A stretch of DNA of 64,000 bases from Solirubrobacter phytolaccae. GTDB taxonomy: Bacteria; Actinomycetota; Thermoleophilia; Solirubrobacterales; Solirubrobacteraceae. The notes under the pieces are model-generated. The model was not told the DNA's origin and ran no database searches. It saw only the letters and a list, made by a program, of their open reading frames with translations. Each line of letters begins with the position of its first letter. Position 1 is the stretch's first letter. Of the stretch, positions 1 to 6,919 are shown one piece after another. The DNA lies in NCBI RefSeq assembly GCF_027587195.1, contig NZ_JAPDDP010000005.1, forward strand, positions 1-64,000, written 5' to 3'. A program made the position numbers and the translations under genes.

Positions 1-2
1 AC

Positions 3-122
3 CCGTGTTCGCGGCCGCGCGCCGTCGCCCCGCTGCGCGTCGGCGCGGCCCTGTCGGCCTGCGGGGCGCGCGTGTGTCCGCGGCGGCGCGCCGTCGCCGA
101 CCCGCGAGTCCTTCCGGCATGA
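3..122 (+). CDS. C-terminal end of an unidentified upstream gene (partial)
   Basis: An open frame enters from the left edge and ends with TGA at 120-122, giving about 39 arginine- and alanine-rich residues. Its stop overlaps the ATG at 119 in the ATGA arrangement used by many coupled genes in this window, which is the main reason to take it seriously. No domain can be recognised in so short a fragment. It could equally be non-coding upstream DNA. Confidence 0.3.
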   Translation, partial: PCSRPRAVAPLRVGAALSACGARVCPRRRAVADPRVLPA

Positions 123-2251
123 CGCCGCGCTCCGTGCTCTCCGCCGCGTGCCTCGTGGCCGCGGCGGTCGTCCTCGTGCCCGCGCTCGTCGCCGGCTACG
201 CGAAGCACGCGCTGCTCGACGCGGACCGCTTCGCCGATCGCGCGTCCGCGACGCTCGCCGATGCCGACGTGCGCGCGGTCGTCGCGCAGGAGGTGACCGA
301 TCGGATCGTCCTCGAGCGGGCGAGCGAGCTGACGGCGGCGCGGCCGCTGATCGAGACCGCGACCGCCGACATCGTCGGCAGCACCGCGTTCCGGCAGGTG
401 TTCCGCGCGGGCGTCGTCGACGTGCACCGCGCGCTGCTCGGCCGCCAGGAGTCCACCGCGACGTTGACCGTCGCCGACGCGGGCACGATCGTCGCCGAAG
501 GGCTGCGCCATGCGCCGCCAGGCGTGGCCCGCCACGTGCGTGCGACCGGCCACGTGCCGGTGATCGACGTCGGCTCCCGGACCGGCGACCTCGCGCGGTC
601 GGCGCGCGACCTCGGCCAGCTGGCCGTCGCGCTCCCGTTGCTCGTGCTCGTGCTGGCCGGAGCGGGCCTCGGCCTGGCGCGCGACCGCCGCCGCGCGGTG
701 TTCCGCCTCGGCGCGGGCGCCGCCGCGGCCGGCCTCGCGGTCATCCTCGGCGCCGCCGCGGCCCGCGGCTACGTGCTCGGCAAGGTCACGGGCGAGACCG
801 ACCGCGCGGCGGCGACCGCCGTCTGGGACGACTTCCTCGGCGACCTGAACGCCTGGGCCTGGCTCCTCGCGGGCGCGGGCGCCGTGACCGCCGCGGCCGC
901 GGCCACGCTCCGCCGCGAGCCGGGTCCGGCCGGCGCGGGCGAACCCGTCGCGGCCGGCGTCCACGGCGCGGGCTCGTCCGCGGACCCCAGGGTCGCGGCT
1001 CTCGCCGCCCGCTGGCCGTGGCTCGTGCGGCGGCCGCTCGGGCCTGGTCGGGGCGCCGTGCTCGTCGCGCTCGGCGTGTTCGTGCTCCTGCGACCGGGGG
1101 CGGCGTTGACCGTCGTCGCCAGCGTCGGCGGGCTCGTCCTCGTGTACTTCGGCGTCGTGGCGATCCTGCGGCGCGTGCAGGCGCCGCGCCCTGATCTGCG
1201 GGCATCAGGAGTGCGTGCGCTCGCTGCGGCCGGCGTGGCCGTGCTCCTCGTCGGGGCCGGCGTCGCGGCGCTGCTCGGCGGCGGTGGTGCCAGGGCTGAC
1301 GCCGCCGAGCCCGCGGGCGTGTGCAACGGGCACCGGGAGCTGTGCGACCGCCGGCTCGACCAGGTCGTGCTGCCCGCGACGCACAACTCGATGTCGGCGA
1401 TCCAGCCGGGCTGGTTCTCGGCCGAGCAGGACGCGCCGATCGCCGACCAGCTCGCGGACGGCGTGCGCGGGCTACTGATCGACACGCACTACGGCGACCG
1501 GCTCGCGAACGGGCGCGTACGCACCGAGCTCGACGCCGGGCTCGCCGACCTCACGGGCGACGACATCGGCCCGCAGGCGCGCGCGGCGGCGCTCCGGATG
1601 CGTGAGCGGGCCGGGTTCCGCGGACCCGGTGAGCGCGGGATCTTCCTCTGCCACACGCTGTGCGAGCTCGGAGCGACGCCGCTCGACGAGGCGCTCGCGA
1701 CGCTGCGCGCGTTCCTCGTCACGCATCCGGGCGAGGTCGTGGTCGTCATCAACGAGGACTACGTCAAGCCCGCGGACTTCGTCGCCGCCGTCCGTCGCGC
1801 GGACCTCGAACGGCTCGTGTGGACGCCCACCGGCACGCCGCCCACGCTCGGCGAGCTGGTCGAGACGGACCGCCGGCTGGTCCTCCTGGCCGAGCATCAC
1901 GCGGGCGGCGCGCCCTGGTATCGCGCGGCCTACGACGGCGTCGTGCAGGAGACGCCGTACGCGTTCAAGCACCCGCAGCAGCTCGCCACGCCTGACTCCT
2001 GCCGGCCCAACCGCGGCACGCCCGGCGCGCCGCTCCTGCTGCTCAACCACTGGATCACGACCGACCCGGCGCCGCTGCCCGCCAACGCGGAGCGCGTCAA
2101 CGCGCACGGTCCGCTGCTGCGCCGCGCCCGGGAATGCACGCGGGTCCGCGGGCACGTCCCCAACCTCGTCGCGGTGAACTTCTACCGCCGCGGCGACCTG
2201 TTCGGCGTCGTCGACGAGCTCAACGGGGTACGAGCGGCAGCGGGTCGATGA
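119..2251 (+). CDS. Membrane protein with C-terminal PI-PLC X-like phosphodiesterase domain
   Basis: This 710-residue protein starts with a hydrophobic segment, has several more membrane segments to about residue 410, and ends in a domain like phosphatidylinositol-specific phospholipase C (X domain). The motif ATHNS carries the first catalytic-type His near residue 422, followed by a GVRGLLIDTH stretch and a second His in LCHTLCEL near 512, the order expected for the PI-PLC TIM barrel. The catalytic domain probably lies outside the membrane and acts on lipid head groups or a related phosphodiester; the substrate is not evident. An in-frame extension upstream to position 5 is arginine-rich and unlikely. 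The ATG at 119 overlaps the preceding stop. The 3' end overlaps the convergent GH32-like gene by 32 bases. Confidence 0.8.
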   Translation: MTPRSVLSAACLVAAAVVLVPALVAGYAKHALLDADRFADRASATLADADVRAVVAQEVTDRIVLERASELTAARPLIETATADIVGSTAFRQVFRAGVVDVHRALLGRQESTATLTVADAGTIVAEGLRHAPPGVARHVRATGHVPVIDVGSRTGDLARSARDLGQLAVALPLLVLVLAGAGLGLARDRRRAVFRLGAGAAAAGLAVILGAAAARGYVLGKVTGETDRAAATAVWDDFLGDLNAWAWLLAGAGAVTAAAAATLRREPGPAGAGEPVAAGVHGAGSSADPRVAALAARWPWLVRRPLGPGRGAVLVALGVFVLLRPGAALTVVASVGGLVLVYFGVVAILRRVQAPRPDLRASGVRALAAAGVAVLLVGAGVAALLGGGGARADAAEPAGVCNGHRELCDRRLDQVVLPATHNSMSAIQPGWFSAEQDAPIADQLADGVRGLLIDTHYGDRLANGRVRTELDAGLADLTGDDIGPQARAAALRMRERAGFRGPGERGIFLCHTLCELGATPLDEALATLRAFLVTHPGEVVVVINEDYVKPADFVAAVRRADLERLVWTPTGTPPTLGELVETDRRLVLLAEHHAGGAPWYRAAYDGVVQETPYAFKHPQQLATPDSCRPNRGTPGAPLLLLNHWITTDPAPLPANAERVNAHGPLLRRARECTRVRGHVPNLVAVNFYRRGDLFGVVDELNGVRAAAGR

Positions 2252-3143
2252 TGTGGAAGTTCAGGACGCCTTCGGGCTCCGTGTTGCGGAAGCCGATGAA
2301 CACCCACTCGCCGTCGCGGGTCTGGACGAGCGGCGCGGCGAACAGCTTCGGGTCGGTCATGAACGGCTTCGCGCGGGACAGGTCGAACGGGCCGAGCGGC
2401 GACTCGCCCGCGACCATCCACGTCGAGAAGTTGCCGAACGACAGCAGCTGGCTCTCGCTCTGCTCGTCGGGATGGCAGGTGAACACGAGCAGCCACTCGT
2501 CGCCGACGTGGCGGAGCTGCATGACCTCGAGCTGCCCGAAGCCGGCGGGGGTGGTGAGGGGCGGTTGCAGCTCCCACACGCGACCGTCCGGGCTCGTGGC
2601 GTGGCCGACGACGCCGTCGCTCAGGCGCGGCGCGGTCGTCGCGCGGGCGGTGATGAACATGTGCCAGACGCCGTCGTGGACGAACACGAACGGGTCACGC
2701 CACGTCTCGCTCGCGCCCGTCTCGGGATCGTGCGTGCGGTACCAGCGCGGGTCGGGGGACACGAGCGGCCCGTCGCCGACCCGCCGCCAGCGCATCAAGT
2801 CGTCGGACTCGGCGAGGCCGATCCGCTGGTCGCGCAGCGTGAAGCCCCGGCCCGTGTTGATCGCCGTGTAGTACATCCGCCACACGCCGTCCTCGCCGCG
2901 CGCGACCGAGCCCGTCCACAGCGCAAGGTCGTCCCACGCGCCTTCCGGACCCGGCCGGAGCGCGTCCTCGTGCACGTCCCAGTGGGTCAGGTTGGTCGAG
3001 CTCGCGTGGCCGATCACCGCCGCTTCGTGGCGCAGCGTCGGGTCCTTCAGCGCGGCCGGGGCCTTCAGGAAGAACAGGTGGTAGCGCTCGCCGTCGTCGG
3101 CGATCCAGCTGTCCCAGATCCAGTGCTCGGGGTCCTGCAGCAT
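2220..3143 (-). CDS. GH32/GH43-like five-bladed propeller glycoside hydrolase
   Basis: The 307-residue protein resembles clan GH-J/GH-F enzymes such as beta-fructosidases. The N-terminal WDSW supplies an Asp where GH32 has its nucleophile, WRDPFVF near residue 149 matches the RDP motif that stabilises the transition state, and LEVMQL near 204 supplies the Glu where GH32 has EC. Repeated W-x-M/L-F strands fit propeller blades. No signal peptide is seen, so it is probably cytoplasmic and acts on short fructosides or other small glycosides. The start codon lies only 26 bases from the divergent gene at 3170; CAGCGT sits 7 bases upstream of the ATG. The family call is fairly firm, the substrate unknown. 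Confidence 0.75.
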   Translation of the reverse strand: MLQDPEHWIWDSWIADDGERYHLFFLKAPAALKDPTLRHEAAVIGHASSTNLTHWDVHEDALRPGPEGAWDDLALWTGSVARGEDGVWRMYYTAINTGRGFTLRDQRIGLAESDDLMRWRRVGDGPLVSPDPRWYRTHDPETGASETWRDPFVFVHDGVWHMFITARATTAPRLSDGVVGHATSPDGRVWELQPPLTTPAGFGQLEVMQLRHVGDEWLLVFTCHPDEQSESQLLSFGNFSTWMVAGESPLGPFDLSRAKPFMTDPKLFAAPLVQTRDGEWVFIGFRNTEPEGVLNFHIIDPLPLVPR

Positions 3144-3169
3144 CGTGAGAACGCTGCCACACTCGGGCC

Positions 3170-4147
3170 ATGTCGGAGCTCCTGGCCCGGATCGAGCGTG
3201 ACGCCGGCCTGCCAGGCCTGGCCGAGGCGCTCGCCGCGATGGCGCCGTCGGCGCTGCGCTCGGTGCTGCTGGAGGCGACGAGCGGGCAGGCCGCGCGGCG
3301 CGATCCCGCCGGGTTGCTGGCGCAGGCCGGACGCGACGGAACCGTGCGGCCGGAGGCGTCGGACGCGCGGGTGCTGCACGCCTTGGACGGGCACGCGCTG
3401 GACGCTGCGCGCGGGTTCGAAGCCGTCGAGCTGGCGCCGGTCGCGCCGCTCGGCACCAACGCCGTGCTCGGCGGGATCGCCCAGAACAACGTGCTCTCGA
3501 CCGTGCGCAACACCGAGGTGCTGGCCGACCCGACCGCGGCGCTCGCCCTCGAAGCGGCGCTGCGCCGACGCGCGGGGGAGACCGGGACCGTGCGCCTGTG
3601 CGCGGTCGGGCGGGTGCTGCGGCTGCAGCCACTCGGCGACAAGCCCGGCTACACGCCGCACTTCCGCCTGTTCGGGCTCGTCTCGGCGGGGCGCGCGACC
3701 GCCGAGCACGGGTTCGAGGTCGCCGCGCTCGCCGAGCACGTCCGGGTGCAGCTGCGGCTCCTCGCGGCCGTTGGGCTCGACGGCGAGGTGGAGCTGTCGG
3801 ACACGCGGTTGCCCCGGCTGGAGGGCATGCGTGGTCGGGCGCACGACCCGGTCGAGTCGTCCCTGGTCGACGAGTTCCCCGGCGACGCTCCCGTCGAGCT
3901 GCAACGGCTCGCTTCGGCGCTGCCGGGGGCGCGGTTCGACCTGCACCGTCCCGAAGGCCTCGGCTATTACGACGGCCCGATGCTGCGCGTCTGCGTGACC
4001 GACGCGGCCGGCGTCCGCTACGCGATCGGCGACGGCGGCCTGGTCGACTGGACCCAGCGCCTGCTGGCGAACCGCAAGGAGCGACTCGTCATCAGCGGCC
4101 TCGGCCTGGGCCTCCTCGCGGCCCGCTTTCCTATCGTGGTCCCCTGA
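3170..4147 (+). CDS. Class II aminoacyl-tRNA synthetase-like protein (HisRS/HisZ-type core)
   Basis: The 325-residue protein is not a standard tRNA synthetase but has its landmarks in order: LADPTAALALEAALRRR near residue 125 resembles the motif-1-side D-x-T segment, VGRVLRLQP followed by PHFRLFGL resembles motif 2, LGYYDG resembles the HisRS signature LDYYTG, and ISGLGLGLL resembles motif 3. No anticodon-binding domain is present, which recalls HisZ, the regulatory subunit of ATP phosphoribosyltransferase. No histidine genes are nearby. Its TGA overlaps the next ATG by one base, so it is probably co-translated with the DivIVA protein. Function is unknown; the HisRS-like fold is my inference from motif order. 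Confidence 0.6.
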   Translation: MSELLARIERDAGLPGLAEALAAMAPSALRSVLLEATSGQAARRDPAGLLAQAGRDGTVRPEASDARVLHALDGHALDAARGFEAVELAPVAPLGTNAVLGGIAQNNVLSTVRNTEVLADPTAALALEAALRRRAGETGTVRLCAVGRVLRLQPLGDKPGYTPHFRLFGLVSAGRATAEHGFEVAALAEHVRVQLRLLAAVGLDGEVELSDTRLPRLEGMRGRAHDPVESSLVDEFPGDAPVELQRLASALPGARFDLHRPEGLGYYDGPMLRVCVTDAAGVRYAIGDGGLVDWTQRLLANRKERLVISGLGLGLLAARFPIVVP

Positions 4148-5292
4148 TGGATTCACGGTCGGTCTTCGTGGTGCAGCGCACGTTCGGCTCGGTTCGCCGC
4201 GGCTACGACCCGGACGAGGTGGACCGACACCTCGAGCTGATCTCCGAGATGTTCAACCGCGGCCTGGCGGGCGAACGCCGCAAGGAGGCCGAGCTTCTCG
4301 CCGAAGAGGCGCGCGGCGCCCGGCTGGAAGCGGAGGCCACGCTCGAGGGCGCCCGCCTGAAGGTGGACGCCGACCTGGCGGCCGCCCGCGCGGAGGCTCA
4401 CGCGCTGCGCGAGTCGGCCCGTGCGGCGGGTGTCGCCGCGGCCGAGGAAGAACGCGACGCGCTGCTGGCGGCCGCGCACGCGCGGGTCGCCGACGCGGAC
4501 GAGCGAGTGGCTGCGGCTGAGGCCCGCGCGGCGGCGCTGGACGCCGAGCGCGAGGCCGTTCTCGCGACGACCCGTGAGGAGGCCGCGGCGCTCGTGGCCG
4601 CCGCCCAAGCCCGGGCAGCGACGATCGACGCGGACCGTGAAGCCGCGCTGGCCGACGCACGCAAAGAGGCCGAGCGCCTTGTTGCCGCCGCCGAGGCGCG
4701 CGCCGCAACCCTCGACGCGGACCGCGAAGCCGCGCAGGCTGCCGCGCGCGAGGAGGCCGCGGCGCTCGTCGCGGCCGCACGTGACGACGCCGCGCGACTC
4801 GCGGCCGCCGCCCACGATCGCGCTGTCGCGTCCGACGCGGACCGCGCGGCGGCGCTGGTCGCCGCACGCGACGAGGCCGCCGGCCTCGTCGCGGCCGCCC
4901 AAGCCCGCGCCGTCACCATCGACGCGGACCGCGAGGCCGCGCTCGCCGCCGCGCGTGACGAAGGCACGCGGCTCGTGGACGCCGCGCGTGACCGTGCCGC
5001 CGGCGTGGACGCCGACCGTGAGGCGCGGCTGGCCGCGGCGCATGACGACGCCGCGCGGATCGTCGCCGCGGCGCGCGAGCACGCGGGCTCGATCGACGCC
5101 GAGCGCGACCGGCTCATCGCGGCGGCCGAGCGCGAGGTCGCCGCGCGGCGCGACGCGCTGCTCAGAGACGCCGAGCGCGAGGCCGACGACTACGGCGCGC
5201 GGCTTCAGGCGGAGGTCGACGACGAGGTCGCGCGGCGCCGCCGCGAGGTCGAGCGGCTCGTCGACGCCGCCCGGCGCGAGCGCTACAGCTGA
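4147..5292 (+). CDS. DivIVA-domain protein with long alanine-rich repeated coiled coil
   Basis: This 381-residue protein begins with a DivIVA-type membrane-curvature domain (FGSVRRGYDPDEVDRHLE at residues 12-29), then runs almost entirely as charged, alanine-rich coiled coil. From about residue 130 to 330 it repeats a 29-residue unit of the form ARAATIDADREAALADAR plus EAERLVAAA about seven times; one unit carries an extra 11 residues. Such lengths suit a hendecad coiled coil. DivIVA relatives mark poles or septa in actinobacteria. Start codon and the upstream stop form TGATG, indicating coupling with the HisRS-like gene. Repeat number may vary between strains, as the DNA repeats too. Confidence 0.85.
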   Translation: MDSRSVFVVQRTFGSVRRGYDPDEVDRHLELISEMFNRGLAGERRKEAELLAEEARGARLEAEATLEGARLKVDADLAAARAEAHALRESARAAGVAAAEEERDALLAAAHARVADADERVAAAEARAAALDAEREAVLATTREEAAALVAAAQARAATIDADREAALADARKEAERLVAAAEARAATLDADREAAQAAAREEAAALVAAARDDAARLAAAAHDRAVASDADRAAALVAARDEAAGLVAAAQARAVTIDADREAALAAARDEGTRLVDAARDRAAGVDADREARLAAAHDDAARIVAAAREHAGSIDAERDRLIAAAEREVAARRDALLRDAEREADDYGARLQAEVDDEVARRRREVERLVDAARRERYS

Positions 5293-5296
5293 GCGC

Positions 5297-5452
5297 TCAC
5301 TGGCGCGGGTCGTGGTCGTCGTTGACGACGTCGAGCAGCGCGCGGATCGTGCCCGCCAGGCGCGCCTGCTCGTCCAGGCCCGCCAGGCCGGCGCCGCGGG
5401 CGGCCCGCACCTGGTGCTGGTAGACGGTCAGCATCGTCGTTGCACTTGGCAT
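5297..5452 (-). CDS. Small protein of unknown function, 51 residues
   Basis: The frame encodes a 51-residue hydrophilic protein with a predicted helical middle (LDEQARLAGTIRALLDVVND) and an acidic end. It fills the space between the DivIVA gene, whose stop is 4 bases away, and the divergent GNAT gene. GACTCT lies 8 bases before the ATG, as in other putative leaderless genes here. A start at the internal Met 7 is also possible. No family is recognised. Coding status rests on location and a plausible amino acid composition only. Confidence 0.4.
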   Translation of the reverse strand: MPSATTMLTVYQHQVRAARGAGLAGLDEQARLAGTIRALLDVVNDDHDPRQ

Positions 5453-5486
5453 CGTTAACGAGAGTCTTCCCGATCCCAGGCGATAC

Positions 5487-5984
5487 ATGAGTGACACCGA
5501 TCCGATCCTGCACGGCGAGCGCGTGACGCTCCGGCCGCTGACCGACCACGACGTCGCGCCGCTGAACGCGATCATCGCCCTGCCCGAGGTGCGGCGGTGG
5601 TGGGGCACCGACCCGACGGTCGACGACCAGGACGCGTTCACGATCGTCGTCGACGACGAGGTCGCGGGCTGGCTCGGCTGGTACGAGGAGGACGAGCCCG
5701 ACTACCGCCACGGCGGGCTCGACATCTTCCTCGCGCCCAAGTTCCACGGCCGCGGGCTGGGCCGCGAGGCGCTGCGGCTCGCGGCGGACTGGCTCATCAA
5801 CACCCGCGGCCACCACCGCCTGATCATCGACCCGGCCGCCGCCAACACGCACGCCATCAAGACCTACGCGTCGCTCGGCTTCAAGCCGGTCGGCGTCATG
5901 CGCCGCTACGAGCGCGGCCCCGACGGCAGCTGGCACGACGGCCTGCTGATGGATCTGCTCGCGGAGGAGCTCAGCCCCAGCTGA
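5487..5984 (+). CDS. GNAT family N-acetyltransferase (AAC(6')-like)
   Basis: The 165-residue protein has a complete GNAT fold order: strand beta1 with GERVTLRPL, the beta4 segment LDIFLAPKFHG, the acetyl-CoA pyrophosphate loop GRGLGREALRL near residue 92, and the late NTHAIKTYASLGFKPVG segment. It resembles aminoglycoside 6'-N-acetyltransferases and RimJ/RimL-type enzymes, which transfer acetyl from acetyl-CoA to an amine. The acceptor cannot be read from sequence, so a resistance role is only a possibility. It stands alone; its 3' end overlaps the convergent DUF2332 gene by 14 bases. Confidence 0.85.
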   Translation: MSDTDPILHGERVTLRPLTDHDVAPLNAIIALPEVRRWWGTDPTVDDQDAFTIVVDDEVAGWLGWYEEDEPDYRHGGLDIFLAPKFHGRGLGREALRLAADWLINTRGHHRLIIDPAAANTHAIKTYASLGFKPVGVMRRYERGPDGSWHDGLLMDLLAEELSPS

Positions 5985-6900
5985 GGTAGCCGCCGTGGCC
6001 GTCGACCATGGCCACGCGCTCGCCATCCCGCGCGAGTGCCATCAGGTTCGGGTGGGGCTCGAAGTCGAGCAGGTCCGGCGCTTCGGCCGCCAGCCAGGTC
6101 GCGCCGAGCCGGTCCACTCGTTCCCGGAAGGCGGCGCGGCCGTCACGCGGCACGTACGCAAGGACGGCGGTGTGGAAGATCACGAGCGTGGCGTCACGCG
6201 GCGCCTCGGCCGCGAGCGCGTCGAGGTCGGAGGTCGTCAGGTCGCCCTCGACGATCCGCGGCGGGTCGCGGCGCGCGACCTCCACCGCGGCGCGCAGCGT
6301 CTCGATCCGGTGCTCCATCCCGGGCCAGATCAGCAGCTCGAGCCAGTGGACGCGGTCCTCGTCGAAGACGTCGATCGGGTCGAGGTCGAGCCCCGCGCGC
6401 CAGACGACCTCCGGCAGCGCCTGCGGGAGCGGGGGAGACCCCTCGGTGCGGCATGCCAGCACCGGCGGCCCGGCGCCGAGCCGGCAAGCGCCGTCGTCGT
6501 AGTCGTAGCCGTAGCGGTCGGGCAGCAGGCACAGCCCGGCGCTCGCCCCGACCTCGAGCAGCGCGATCGGCTGTGGCAACGCGGCGAGCAGCGGGAGCAT
6601 GAACGCGCACCGCGCGGCCTCGTTGGTCTGCGTGCGCCGCTCGAGCATCACGCCCTCGATCTCGTCGCGCCGGTCCTTGAGGGTCGTCTCGAACTCCGCC
6701 CAGCCCGAGGGCGTGCCCGCGACGAGCCGGTAGGCGGCGAACACGAGGTTCGGCTGGCGCTTGCCGACCGGCAGCCCGTCGAGCCACCCGAGCAGCTCGG
6801 CGTCCTCGGCGACGCCCGCGCCCAGCTCGGCGTAGAGCGTGGACCGGCGGGCCTCATGGCGGGCGAAGTCGCGGTAGCCCGTGGCCAGTCGCTCGGTCAT
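5971..6900 (-). CDS. DUF2332 family protein
   Basis: This 309-residue protein matches the DUF2332 pattern: an N-terminal helical part (MTERLATGYRDFARHEA), PNLVFAAYRL, then LLEVGASAGLCLLPDRYGYDY, which looks like motif I of a Rossmann/SAM-methyltransferase fold, and ATLVIFHTAVLAYVP near the end. The family has no settled activity; the glycine-rich loop suggests a nucleotide-type cofactor. The ATG at 6898-6900 is supported by TACGTT exactly 7 bases upstream, part of the bidirectional promoter shared with pabBC. Confidence 0.85.
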   Translation of the reverse strand: MTERLATGYRDFARHEARRSTLYAELGAGVAEDAELLGWLDGLPVGKRQPNLVFAAYRLVAGTPSGWAEFETTLKDRRDEIEGVMLERRTQTNEAARCAFMLPLLAALPQPIALLEVGASAGLCLLPDRYGYDYDDGACRLGAGPPVLACRTEGSPPLPQALPEVVWRAGLDLDPIDVFDEDRVHWLELLIWPGMEHRIETLRAAVEVARRDPPRIVEGDLTTSDLDALAAEAPRDATLVIFHTAVLAYVPRDGRAAFRERVDRLGATWLAAEAPDLLDFEPHPNLMALARDGERVAMVDGHGGYLSWG

Positions 6901-6919
6901 GCCTCGTAACGTAGCCCGG
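6901..6919. promoter_or_regulatory. Bidirectional leaderless promoter with overlapping -10 boxes
   Basis: Nineteen bases separate two divergent start codons. The central TAACGTA (6907-6913) gives TAACGT on the plus strand, 7 bases before the GTG at 6920, and TACGTT on the minus strand, 7 bases before the ATG at 6900. The two -10-like boxes share five bases, so the two directions probably compete for RNA polymerase. This also supports GTG 6920 as the pabBC start. Known basis: TANNNT is the usual actinobacterial -10; transcription from it would begin at the start codon. Confidence 0.6.

Noticed and set aside
5-118. N-terminal extension of the PI-PLC protein to position 5
   Set aside because: The extra 38 residues are Arg/Ala-rich without structure, and ATG 119 overlaps an upstream stop in the ATGA layout and begins a proper membrane segment.
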